Source: Bin5 sp034422415 (GTDB lineage: Bacteria; Chloroflexota; Anaerolineae; Caldilineales; Caldilineaceae). From it: a stretch of DNA of 64,000 bases. How positions within the stretch are numbered: position 1 is the stretch's first letter; every line of letters begins with the position of its first letter. The position numbers were made by a program, and so were the translations under genes. The notes under the pieces are model-generated. The model worked only from the letters and a program-made list of their open reading frames with translations, was not told the DNA's origin and ran no database searches. Where the stretch lies: contig OZ241871.1 of NCBI GenBank assembly GCA_965202955.1, forward strand, positions 3,410,001 through 3,474,000, written 5' to 3'. This document shows, piece after piece, positions 18,685 through 26,910 of the stretch.

Positions 18685-18875
18685 GCTTCCTCTTCATCCA
18701 GGTCCAGGACCGTCATCCGGCCCATGTACGTCCCGCAGTGCGGGCAGACCCGGTGCGGCAGCGTCTTCTCGTTGCACTGAACACAGTTCACCAATCTCGG
18801 CGCGCCAATCGCGTGATGCGCTCGGCGCCGGTTGCGCCGTCCCTTGCTGATCTTCCTCTTCGGTAGCGGTCCCAT
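18681..18875 (-). CDS. rpmF: 50S ribosomal protein L32
   Basis: A 64-residue basic protein with the L32 N-terminus (PLPKRKISKGRRNRRRAHHA) and an intact four-cysteine zinc site: CVQC at 31-34 and CPHC at 44-47. A Glu/Asp-rich tail ends it. It lies 16 bases after yceD and overlaps fabD, matching the widespread yceD-rpmF-fab arrangement. Confidence 0.97.
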   Translation of the reverse strand: MGPLPKRKISKGRRNRRRAHHAIGAPRLVNCVQCNEKTLPHRVCPHCGTYMGRMTVLDLDEEEA

Positions 18876-18891
18876 CTCGCGTCCTCCTGTT

Positions 18892-19494
18892 CTAATCGTT
18901 CGTCAACTCATTCTGCAGCGCCAGCAGGGATTTCCAGCGCGGGTCGATATCAGCGGATTCGGCTGTCGATTCCTCCCCCTCCTCGCCGCCGAGATCAGTC
19001 TCCGACAGCAGTCCGATATATTTCGGGCAGGCGTCCTGGTCCGGCTCTCCGCTCGCGGGATCGACGTAATCGCATGCCGCCACGATCGGGACCGAGAGCC
19101 AGATGTTCTGCCGCACCACCTCGGTTATGTCAAGTATGTGCTGCGCATCGATCAACAGCGCCTCGTCGGTCAAGTCCTCGGTCTGCCCCTCAAACTCCTC
19201 CGGCGGCAGAAATCGCCCCGTTTGTACGTCGGTCAACGGCCGAAAGCTCTCCGCAAACCGTACCTTCACATCATGCGTAACCGCTTCCAGGCAGCGGCCG
19301 CACTGCAGCGAAAGCGTGACCCGAAAATCGCCGCTGGCCAGCACACCGCTGTGAATCCGCAACAGTTCAAGCTTTCCCGTCAGTTTGCTCAACGGCGCCA
19401 AGCCGTCATCCAGGTCGGCGATCCCATCGTCGAGCGCATACTCCCTCCGCGCGCCGGTCGCCTCCTTCATCAGTTGCGCAGCGTTAAACTCCAC
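18892..19494 (-). CDS. yceD: YceD/DUF177 family protein
   Basis: A member of the DUF177 family, linked in bacteria and chloroplasts to 23S rRNA accumulation and nearly always found next to rpmF, as here. The protein (200 residues from this start) contains the family's LQCGRCLEAV and the later Cys pair (ACDY, DACPKY). I choose the GTG at 19494 (VEFNAAQLMKE) because GGAGGAAACAGGGCC stands just before it; the frame continues open to 19551. The acidic C-terminus (EESTAESADIDPRWKSL) with its DPRW element is typical. Confidence 0.9.
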   Translation of the reverse strand: MEFNAAQLMKEATGARREYALDDGIADLDDGLAPLSKLTGKLELLRIHSGVLASGDFRVTLSLQCGRCLEAVTHDVKVRFAESFRPLTDVQTGRFLPPEEFEGQTEDLTDEALLIDAQHILDITEVVRQNIWLSVPIVAACDYVDPASGEPDQDACPKYIGLLSETDLGGEEGEESTAESADIDPRWKSLLALQNELTND

Positions 19495-19775
19495 GGCCCT
19501 GTTTCCTCCTGCCTGCCTCCCGCCCGAATGCCCCGCCCAATCTGGCATCATACAGCCTCAGGTACAGCCTCCTACGAGCCGAACGGCAAGCGCACAACCA
19601 AAGATTATAAGAGGAGATCGGACATTCCACCAAAAGTCGGCCGGTTCCGCGTCTCCGCGAAAATCAGCGCCGCCTGCCAGCCGCCTTCAAGGACAATCCT
19701 TGTCGGATCGGCGCACCCGCGTTTTTGACGCCCTCCGCCACCGAATGGTATAAGATCGTAGTTATGTCGAAATTA

Positions 19776-19835
19776 TTGTCAATTTGCGCATAATAAACTG
19801 TGTAAATTGACAAAATGTTGAATGTGTGTTATGCT
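19776..19835 (+). promoter_or_regulatory. suf operon promoter with perfect inverted-repeat operator
   Basis: A -35 box TTGACA (19807-19812) and -10 box TATGCT (19830-19835) are separated by 17 bases, upstream of sufR. The -35 box lies inside the right arm of a perfect inverted repeat: TTGTCAATTT at 19776-19785 and AAATTGACAA at 19804-19813, with an 18-base spacer. The region is strikingly AT-rich compared with its surroundings. A repressor bound across the arms would block the promoter, so autoregulation by the adjacent SufR is the natural inference; the arms do not match the operator sequences I know for cyanobacterial SufR. Confidence 0.72.
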
Positions 19836-19915
19836 CGGTTGTAGATACTAAGATCCGTTTGCTTGGAAACAACGCACGATACCGGAACTGGCCGTTCAGT
19901 TCAGAGAACAATCAC

Positions 19916-20575
19916 ATGTCTATCAGTCCTGATCAGAACTCACCAGCATGGCAGATTCTCGAACATTTGCAGCGCAATCCGTCTGCCACAATCAAGGACC
20001 TGGAAATCCTCCTCGGCGTGACCACAACCGCCGTGCGCCAGCATCTCAACGCGCTCCAGGCAAGTGGCTACTTGGTCCGGCGCGAGGAACGGTCCGGCGT
20101 TGGACGGCCGCGTCATATCTATGCCGCCACCGAGGCCGCACGCGAACTGTTCGCCTGCCGCTGCGACCTTCTCGCCTTGATCATGCTCCAGGAAATGTAC
20201 GGCATGGTCGGCGCCCAGCAGATGGACGACCTCCTCAATCGGGTCGGCGCACGCCTGGCCGACCGCTACGCCGAGACCGTCACGGCCAGCGGATTGCAAC
20301 ACAGAGTCGAAGAGTTGGCCGGAGCCATGGGCCGCCAAGGCGTGCTGACCGATGTATTTTCCGTCGACGAAAGTACCGTCGTATTGAAAATGTACAACTG
20401 CCCCTATCACGAACTCGCCTTCGCCCACCGCGAAATCTGTGAAATGGATCAGCAGATGATCGAGCAGGTGCTGGGGACCGATGTGGCTCACGACGATTGC
20501 ATTATGGACGGGCACGGCAGCTGCACATTTGTCATAAGCAGCAGCCAACGCTTGGAACTCGAAATCGAACCCTGA
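19916..20575 (+). CDS. sufR: SufR-type iron-sulfur transcriptional regulator
   Basis: A winged-helix regulator of 219 residues. The helix-turn-helix is at about 24-45 (LEILLGVTTTAVRQHLNAL) and the wing at 52-70 (YLVRREERSGVGRPRHIY), the arrangement of the SufR/ArsR-like family. Four C-terminal cysteines (162, 175, 195, 203) form C-X12-C-X19-C-X7-C, suitable for an Fe-S cluster; the first spacing equals that of SufR, the others differ from the cyanobacterial type as I remember it. The ATG at 19916 begins just before the HTH; an upstream in-frame start at 19826 would begin within the predicted -10 region and is rejected. It heads the suf operon. Confidence 0.87.
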   Translation: MSISPDQNSPAWQILEHLQRNPSATIKDLEILLGVTTTAVRQHLNALQASGYLVRREERSGVGRPRHIYAATEAARELFACRCDLLALIMLQEMYGMVGAQQMDDLLNRVGARLADRYAETVTASGLQHRVEELAGAMGRQGVLTDVFSVDESTVVLKMYNCPYHELAFAHREICEMDQQMIEQVLGTDVAHDDCIMDGHGSCTFVISSSQRLELEIEP

Positions 20576-20652
20576 ACCGCGCTCCGCCCCTGCTCGCATT
20601 GCGAAGCGCGCACGGCCCAATCTGGCCGCTATAACGAGGAGTCTGCAAGAAT

Positions 20653-21459
20653 ATGAGCACGCTTGAAATACAGGATTTGCACGTAACAGTCGGAGATGCC
20701 GAGATTTTGAAAGGTGTCGATCTGACGCTGCGACGCGGCGAAATTCACGCCATGATGGGGCCCAACGGCTCCGGAAAGTCCACCCTTTCCTACGTCATCG
20801 CCGGCCACCCCCACTACGAAGTAACCCAAGGCGACGTCCTGCTCGACGGCGAAAGCATCCTCGACATGGAAGCCGATGAACGCGCCAGGGCCGGCATCTT
20901 CCTCGCCTTCCAATACCCGGTCTCCATCCCCGGCGTCAGCGTCGCCAACTTCCTTCGCACCGCCGTCTCAAACGTGCGAGGCTACACAAGCAAAAAGGCC
21001 GAAGCAAACGCCAACGGCGTCATCGGCAGCAACCTGATGCCAATGCGCGACTTTCGCCGCGAGCTGAACACCAAGATGAAGGAGTACAACGTCGATTCCA
21101 GCTTCGCCCGCCGCTACCTCAACGAAGGCTTCTCCGGCGGCGAAAAGAAGCGCACAGAAGTGCTGCAAATGGCGATGCTGGAACCGAAATTTGCCATCCT
21201 CGACGAGTCCGACTCAGGTCTCGACATCGACGCCCTCCAGGTCGTCTCGGATGGCATCAACAAACTAGCGACCGAGGACCGCGGCTTTCTGCTCATCACC
21301 CACTACCAGCGCATCCTCAACTTCGTTAAGCCCGACTACGTCAGCATCTTCTTCGGTGGGCGTATTGTCAAAACAGGCGGCCCGGAACTTGCGCACATGC
21401 TGGAGGAAAAGGGCTACAAGTGGGTGGAAGAGGAGTTTGTGACTAGAGCCGCCGCCTGA
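20653..21459 (+). CDS. sufC: Fe-S cluster assembly ATPase SufC
   Basis: The ABC-type ATPase of the SufBCD scaffold. The 268-residue protein has Walker A GPNGSGKST, the signature LNEGFSGGEKKRTEVLQ, and Walker B ending in the SufC-specific DESDSGLDIDAL, with the switch His in LITHYQR. It binds SufB and SufD and drives their rearrangement. A ribosome site (AACGAGGAG) stands before the ATG. The gene is 77 bases after sufR, in the usual C-B-D order. Confidence 0.97.
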   Translation: MSTLEIQDLHVTVGDAEILKGVDLTLRRGEIHAMMGPNGSGKSTLSYVIAGHPHYEVTQGDVLLDGESILDMEADERARAGIFLAFQYPVSIPGVSVANFLRTAVSNVRGYTSKKAEANANGVIGSNLMPMRDFRRELNTKMKEYNVDSSFARRYLNEGFSGGEKKRTEVLQMAMLEPKFAILDESDSGLDIDALQVVSDGINKLATEDRGFLLITHYQRILNFVKPDYVSIFFGGRIVKTGGPELAHMLEEKGYKWVEEEFVTRAAA

Positions 21460-21592
21460 ACCCCGTTCGTCTGGGATCAAGCTCGTACTCAGCTGGCGGC
21501 CGGATTGAAATTGCCGCACCCGCAAGACGCAGAATCGGTAGCGTCAAGCTTACAGCAAACAGCCGCTCCTTACATCGTCAAGGAGGATAACC

Positions 21593-23008
21593 ATGGCAGG
21601 ACAGTCTGACTTACAATATCTTGAAGGCGTAAAAGAAGAGTACCAGTACGGCTTCCACGATCAGGAGAACGCCGTCTTCAAGTCCGAGAAAGGCCTGACC
21701 CATCAGGTCATCGATCAGATCTCGGATATCAAGAACGAACCCGAGTGGATGCGCCGGTTCCGCCACGACGCGCTAGAGATCTTCCGCGCCAAGCCGATGC
21801 CGACCTGGGGCGCCGACCTCAGCACCATCGACTTCGACGACATCTACTACTACCTCCGCCCCGCCGAAAAGCAGGGCAAAAACTGGGACGACGTACCCGA
21901 GGACATCAAGCGCACCTTTGACCGGCTAGGCATCCCTGAAGCCGAACGCAAGTTCCTCGCAGGCGTCGGCGCCCAATACGAGTCCGAAGTCGTCTACCAC
22001 AGCCTCAAGGACGAGTGGGAAAAGATGGGCGTCGTCTTCCTCGACATGGACAGCGGCCTGCGCGAACACGAAGACATCGTCAAAGAATACTTCGCCACCG
22101 TCATCCCGGCCGCAGACAACAAGTTCGCCGCCCTCAACAGCGCCGTCTGGAGCGGCGGCAGCTTCGTGTACGTGCCGGCCGGCGTCCACGTCGACATCCC
22201 CCTCCAAGCCTACTTCCGCATCAACGCCGAAAACATGGGCCAGTTCGAGCGCACCCTGATCATCGTCGAAGAGGGCGCCAGTGTACACTATGTCGAAGGC
22301 TGCACCGCGCCCGTCTACTCCAGCGACAGCCTTCATAGCGCAGTCGTCGAAATCATCGTCAAGAAAGGCGGACGATGCCGCTATACCACAATTCAAAACT
22401 GGAGCACCGACGTCTACAACCTGGTCACCAAGCGCGCCCTCGCCTACGAGGACGCCACCATGGAATGGATCGACGGCAACCTCGGCAGCAAGGTTACCAT
22501 GAAATATCCCGCCGTCTACATGATGGGCCCCAAGGCCCACGGCGAGATTCTCTCGATCGCCTTCGCCGGCAACGGCCAGCACCAGGACGCCGGCGGCAAG
22601 GTCGTCCACGCCTCCCCCAACACCAGTTCCAAGATCGTCTCCAAGTCGATCAGCAAGAACGGAGGCCGCGCCAGCTACCGCGGCCTCCTCAAGGTGGCGA
22701 AAGGTGCACACCACAGCCGCAGTAGCGTCGTCTGCGACGCGCTCCTGCTCGACCCCGACAGCCGCTCCGACACCTATCCCTACATCGAGATAGACGAGGA
22801 CGACGTCAGCGTCGGCCACGAAGCCTCGGTCAGCAAGATCGGCGAGGAGCAGCTCTTTTATCTCATGAGCCGCGGCATCGACGAAGACGAGGCCGCCGCC
22901 ATGATCGTCGGCGGCTTCATCGAACCCCTCGTCAAGGAGCTGCCCATGGAATACGCCGTCGAAATGAACCGCCTGATCCAGCTGCAAATGGAGGGCAGCA
23001 TCGGTTAG
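21593..23008 (+). CDS. sufB: Fe-S cluster assembly scaffold SufB
   Basis: The 471-residue SufB subunit on which clusters are built. It has the conserved N-terminal region (GLTHQVIDQISDIKNEPEWM), the beta-helix core, and the C-terminal SVVCDALLLDPDSRSDT, containing the cysteine equivalent to the cluster-building Cys of E. coli SufB, then HEASVSKIGEEQLFYLMSRG. A strong ribosome site (AAGGAGG) precedes the ATG. It complexes with SufC and SufD, whose genes flank it. Confidence 0.97.
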   Translation: MAGQSDLQYLEGVKEEYQYGFHDQENAVFKSEKGLTHQVIDQISDIKNEPEWMRRFRHDALEIFRAKPMPTWGADLSTIDFDDIYYYLRPAEKQGKNWDDVPEDIKRTFDRLGIPEAERKFLAGVGAQYESEVVYHSLKDEWEKMGVVFLDMDSGLREHEDIVKEYFATVIPAADNKFAALNSAVWSGGSFVYVPAGVHVDIPLQAYFRINAENMGQFERTLIIVEEGASVHYVEGCTAPVYSSDSLHSAVVEIIVKKGGRCRYTTIQNWSTDVYNLVTKRALAYEDATMEWIDGNLGSKVTMKYPAVYMMGPKAHGEILSIAFAGNGQHQDAGGKVVHASPNTSSKIVSKSISKNGGRASYRGLLKVAKGAHHSRSSVVCDALLLDPDSRSDTYPYIEIDEDDVSVGHEASVSKIGEEQLFYLMSRGIDEDEAAAMIVGGFIEPLVKELPMEYAVEMNRLIQLQMEGSIG

Positions 23009-23130
23009 TCCGCCGGAACCTACCGAAAAACAAGCCAAACGAGCACCAAAAAGTGCGTTTTGTGCGCCTACAATCCAAGGAACACCGGTCCGCAGCCAAT
23101 CACCCGGCTTTCTGTACGGAGCTATCGAAC

Positions 23131-24468
23131 GTGACCCTGCTCATTAAAGAACCGAACGAAATAATCGAGGCAACCGTCGGCTTTTCCGAAGAAAGCGTCC
23201 GGCATGCCTCTGCCATAAAGAACGAACCGGAATGGATGCTCGACTTCCGCCTCAACGCCTGGCGGACCTTTGAAAGCATGCCCTGGCCTAAACCCACCGA
23301 CGAGGCTTGGCGGCGCACCCGCCTGACCGGATTCAAGTTGGAGAACTTCACCCCCTTCGCCTCTAATGGCGGGCCCGTCGAGCGCTGTCAGCTCGACCCA
23401 TTCCTGCTCGATGAACTGGACGAGCTCGAGTCGTCCGCCAGCCTCATCTACCACGATGGCGGCCTCATCTTCGCCGAAGAAAACGAAGACCTCGGCGCGC
23501 AGGGCGTCATCTTCACCGACCTGCAGACCGCCGTGCAACGCTATCCAGCTCTGGTCCGCCGCTACTTTATGACCGAAGCCGTAAAACCAGACGTCAACAA
23601 ATTCGCCGCCCTTCACGCTGCCCTCTGGGACACCGGATCCTTCATCTATGTGCCCCGCAACACCAAGGTCTCGCTGCTCCTGCAGACGATCCTCAATCAG
23701 GGCGAAGGCGTCGGCGGCTATCACCACACCCTACTGGTCGCCGAGGAAGGTGCCGAAGTCACCGTCGTTGATGACATGCTCGGCGCCGAAAACGCCTTCC
23801 AGGCCAGTGTGGTCGAACTGGTCCTGGGTGACAATGCCCAGGTCCGCTACATGAACCTCCAGGACTTCAAACACACCGCCTGGAACTTCCTCACTGCCCG
23901 CGCCGTCTTGGGAAAAGACACCGACCTGCGCTGGATCCAGGTCAGTTGGGGCAGCCGCCTGACCAAGGCTTTCCTCGACCTCGACATGCAGGGCGAAGGC
24001 GCGCATGGCGAACTGCTGGGTCTCTACTTCCCAACACGCCGCCAGCATATCGACCATCAAACCCTGCAGCTGCACCGCGTGCCCAACTGCTTCAGCGACC
24101 TGCTCTTCAACGGCGCGCTCAAACATCGCGCTCGCAGCGTCTACATGGGCATCATTAAGGTCTTGCCCGGTGCACAAAAGACCGACGCCTTCCAGCGCAA
24201 TGGCAACCTGATCCTCGACGGCACGGCGCGTGCAGACAGCATCCCCGGCCTCGAAATCGAAGCCGACGACGTACGCTGTACCCATGCTGCCACGGCCGCC
24301 CAGGTCGAGGACGAATACGTCTTCTATCTCATGGCCCGCGGCCTCACCAGGTCACAGGCTGAGCGAATGATCGTGCAGGGCTTCCTCCAGGGCGTGCTCG
24401 ACCGCGTTCCCGTCGAAAGCGTCGTGCACAAACTGGAAAGAGTAATTAGTCGGAAAATCAGCAGGTAA
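23131..24468 (+). CDS. sufD: Fe-S cluster assembly protein SufD
   Basis: The SufD partner of SufB, with the same beta-helix fold: GALKHRARSVYMGIIKV, KTDAFQRNGNLILDGTARAD and the family's HAATAAQVEDEYVFYLMARG. The open frame starts at a GTG at 23053, but the GTG at 23131 (VTLLIKEPNE) has GGAG nine bases upstream and gives a 445-residue protein of normal length, so I prefer it. The downstream gene is a sulfurtransferase rather than the cysteine desulfurase usually found here. Confidence 0.95.
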   Translation: MTLLIKEPNEIIEATVGFSEESVRHASAIKNEPEWMLDFRLNAWRTFESMPWPKPTDEAWRRTRLTGFKLENFTPFASNGGPVERCQLDPFLLDELDELESSASLIYHDGGLIFAEENEDLGAQGVIFTDLQTAVQRYPALVRRYFMTEAVKPDVNKFAALHAALWDTGSFIYVPRNTKVSLLLQTILNQGEGVGGYHHTLLVAEEGAEVTVVDDMLGAENAFQASVVELVLGDNAQVRYMNLQDFKHTAWNFLTARAVLGKDTDLRWIQVSWGSRLTKAFLDLDMQGEGAHGELLGLYFPTRRQHIDHQTLQLHRVPNCFSDLLFNGALKHRARSVYMGIIKVLPGAQKTDAFQRNGNLILDGTARADSIPGLEIEADDVRCTHAATAAQVEDEYVFYLMARGLTRSQAERMIVQGFLQGVLDRVPVESVVHKLERVISRKISR

Positions 24469-24496
24469 TCCCATACACGAATAATGGAGGAATCAA

Positions 24497-25348
24497 ATGG
24501 CAGACAAAGGATATGCCAACCCGGGCGTCCTGGTCAGTACCGACTGGGTCGCCGCACATCTGAACGACAACAAGGTCCGTCTCCTCGAATCGAATGAGGA
24601 TGTCCTCCTCTACGATACGGGGCACATCCCCGGCGCTCAGAAGATCGACTGGCAGGAAGATCTCAACGACGCAATCGTGCGCGACTATGTCGGCCAGCAG
24701 CAGTTCCAGTCCCTGATGGAGCGTCTCGGCATCTCCAACGACACGACCGTCGTCTTCTACGGCGACAAGAGCAATTGGTGGGCCACGTACGCCTTCTGGG
24801 TATTCCAGCTCTTCGGCCACACCAACGCCAAAGTGATGGACGGCGGCCGCCAGAAATGGACCGACGAGGGCAGGGAGTTGACCACCGGCGCCTCCTCCTA
24901 CCCCGCCGCCGCCTACAGCGCGCCCGCCCGCAACGACGGCGCCATCCGCGCCCTGCGCGATGAGGTTCTCGACCACCAGCGCGCCGGCCTGCCGCTCGTA
25001 GACGTCCGCAGCCCAGCCGAATTCAGCGGCGAGCTCCTCCACATGGCCGACTACCCCCAGGAGGGCTCGCTGCGCGGCGGCCATATCGCCGGCGCACGCA
25101 ACGTCCCCTGGGCCCGCGCAGCCAACGACGACGGTACCTTCAAGACCGCCGACGAACTGCGCGCCATCTACGAGGAGGAGCAGGGCCTCAGCGGCAGCGA
25201 CAACATCATCGCCTACTGCCGCATCGGCGAGCGGAGCAGCCATTCCTGGTTCGTTCTCACCTACCTGCTCGGCTACGGCAGCGTCCGCAACTACGACGGC
25301 TCCTGGACCGAATGGGGCAACGCCGTCGGCCTGCCTATCGAAAAGTAA
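24497..25348 (+). CDS. Rhodanese-type thiosulfate/3-mercaptopyruvate sulfurtransferase
   Basis: A two-domain rhodanese of 283 residues. The inactive N-terminal half contains LYDTGHIPGAQKIDWQEDLND; the catalytic half has LVDVRSPAEFSGE, GHIAGARNVPW, and the active-site loop CRIGERSSH with the persulfide-forming Cys. The loop (Cys-Arg-X-Gly-Glu-Arg) is of the thiosulfate:cyanide type. A strong ribosome site (GGAGG) precedes the ATG, 28 bases after sufD. It lies between sufD and sufU, where sufS often sits, so it may deliver sulfane sulfur to cluster assembly; that role is inference. Confidence 0.93.
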   Translation: MADKGYANPGVLVSTDWVAAHLNDNKVRLLESNEDVLLYDTGHIPGAQKIDWQEDLNDAIVRDYVGQQQFQSLMERLGISNDTTVVFYGDKSNWWATYAFWVFQLFGHTNAKVMDGGRQKWTDEGRELTTGASSYPAAAYSAPARNDGAIRALRDEVLDHQRAGLPLVDVRSPAEFSGELLHMADYPQEGSLRGGHIAGARNVPWARAANDDGTFKTADELRAIYEEEQGLSGSDNIIAYCRIGERSSHSWFVLTYLLGYGSVRNYDGSWTEWGNAVGLPIEK

Positions 25349-25428
25349 TCGCAACAGAGGGCGAAAGACACAGCCCGACATCGCCGGGAGTACAAAACCG
25401 AAGGTTGGCGAAAGGCAAGGGGAGAACG

Positions 25429-25845
25429 ATGCCCTCTGCCTTTCGCATAGCCCATACACGCACCTCCATGGACCCATTCCGCGAAGCGATCATCGACCAC
25501 TACAACCACCCGCGCCGCAAGGGCAGCTTGGAGGACGCCGACGTCCACTACCACGACGCCCACCCCTTCTGCGGCGACGAAGTGACCATCCAGCTAAGAG
25601 TCGCGGACGACAAGGTCGTGGACGCCGCCTTCGACGGCCGCGGTTGCGCCATCAGCCAGGCCAGCGCATCCATGCTCATGGAGGAAATCATCGGCATGCC
25701 CGTAGCCGACCTCAAGCAATGGGGCAAAGAGGAAGTGCTCGACCTTCTCGGCATCGAGATCGGCCCCGTGAGGCTCAAATGCGCCCTCCTTCCCCTCAAG
25801 GCGCTCAAGGCCGGCCTCTACGGCCTGACCGACTGGCCCGAGTGA
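25429..25845 (+). CDS. sufU: SufU-type iron-sulfur assembly protein
   Basis: An IscU/SufU-like protein with all three ligand cysteines: PFCGDEV, GRGCAISQAS and LKCALLPLKAL, plus the Asp of CGD. The insertion between the second and third Cys (GMPVADLKQWGKEEVLDLLGI) is SufU-like. In Bacillus SufU is a zinc protein that takes persulfide from SufS. The start is either ATG 25429, preceded by AAGGGGAGAACG, or ATG 25468 (MDPFREAIIDHYNHPRR), where family similarity begins; the ribosome site favours the first, adding 13 residues. Confidence 0.93.
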   Translation: MPSAFRIAHTRTSMDPFREAIIDHYNHPRRKGSLEDADVHYHDAHPFCGDEVTIQLRVADDKVVDAAFDGRGCAISQASASMLMEEIIGMPVADLKQWGKEEVLDLLGIEIGPVRLKCALLPLKALKAGLYGLTDWPE

Positions 25846-25975
25846 GGAGGAAACTTTTGGCAGCCGACCGACCGGTTTCCACCTGCAGTTTCTGGCCATC
25901 GGCCACTGATCACTGCAGTCACACACTTGGTTATTTGAGAGCAATGCCTGAGAGTACCCGCAAAGGCGAACTACG

Positions 25976-26293
25976 ATGGATGGATATGTGAGGGTGACCG
26001 CAGCCGATGATATTCCCGCCGGAGACCGTCTCCTGGTCGAGATCGACGGCGTCCGGATCGCTGTCTTCAACCTGGACGGCAGCTTCTACGCCATCGAGGA
26101 TCTCTGCACGCATGACGGCGGCCCGCTCGTAGAGGGCGAACTCCTGGAAGGATGCCAGGTCGAATGCCCCCGCCATGGCGCCCGCTTCGACATCCGCACC
26201 GGCGAAGCCCTCAGCATGCCCGCCTTCGAGCCGACCCCCGCATACAAAGTGCGCGTCGAAGACGGCCAAATCTACGTGGAACAACCCATTTGA
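25976..26293 (+). CDS. Rieske [2Fe-2S] ferredoxin
   Basis: A 105-residue soluble Rieske protein. The cluster ligands are visible as CTHDGG and CPRHG (C-X-H ... C-X2-H), and the fold covers the whole chain with no membrane anchor. Such small Rieske ferredoxins carry electrons to oxygenases or act in Fe-S metabolism. It sits between sufU and sufT in the same direction, an arrangement that suggests a role linked to cluster assembly or redox supply. Its ATG lies near a weak purine-rich site. The electron partner is unknown. Confidence 0.92.
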   Translation: MDGYVRVTAADDIPAGDRLLVEIDGVRIAVFNLDGSFYAIEDLCTHDGGPLVEGELLEGCQVECPRHGARFDIRTGEALSMPAFEPTPAYKVRVEDGQIYVEQPI

Positions 26294-26306
26294 GGAGAAT
26301 CAAACG

Positions 26307-26630
26307 ATGAGCGCAAATACAGTCCCGACACCCGACGAAGTCCGCTCCGAGATCAGGACCCACGTCAAAGACCCCGAGCTGATGATGAACATCGTCGACC
26401 TCGGCCTTGTCTACGATATCGAGGTGACCGAGGAGAACAACATCGACGTCACCATGACCCTGACCAGCCCCGGGTGCCCCGTCGGCCCCCAGATCATCAG
26501 CGACGTCCAGCGCACCGCGCACAACGCCTTCCCCAACGTCAACGAGGTAAACGTCCACCTCGTCTGGACGCCCTTCTGGAGCCCAGATATGATGTCCGAA
26601 GACGCCAAAGACGAACTGGGCATCTTCTGA
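26307..26630 (+). CDS. sufT: SufT/MIP18-family Fe-S maturation protein
   Basis: A 107-residue MIP18-like (DUF59) protein: KDPELMMNIVDLGLVYDIEV at the start and TSPGCPVGPQI with the conserved Cys, as in SufT and PaaD. SufT helps mature Fe-S proteins under high demand. It begins 13 bases after the Rieske gene with TGAGGAG before the ATG (26307); a longer open frame starting at 26175 overlaps the Rieske gene and is not used. It ends the suf operon. Confidence 0.93.
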   Translation: MSANTVPTPDEVRSEIRTHVKDPELMMNIVDLGLVYDIEVTEENNIDVTMTLTSPGCPVGPQIISDVQRTAHNAFPNVNEVNVHLVWTPFWSPDMMSEDAKDELGIF

Positions 26631-26910
26631 GCAGCTTTGTTCGCCTCGCAAATTCCATTAAATTGAGAAAGAAGGACAGGCCAAAGCCACAAGTTGCCTT
26701 CGTCACACCGGGACACGATGCCCGTGGACACCGAAATAGAACTTGCGAAACACTGAGTAGGGCCCTTTGCCCATCCCCAGTTTGCTCTTGCCTTTTCCAA
26801 GATTGTACGGGTCAGCCCCACTCTGAGCCGCTAACGCCTGACGCATATCCCCAACACCGCTGAACCGTCTCCCGAGACCGCGAATCCCACTCCTGTTCCT
26901 CCTCGCTTGC

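Noticed and set aside
21926..23038. 370-codon open frame on the minus strand
   Set aside because: Antisense shadow of sufB.
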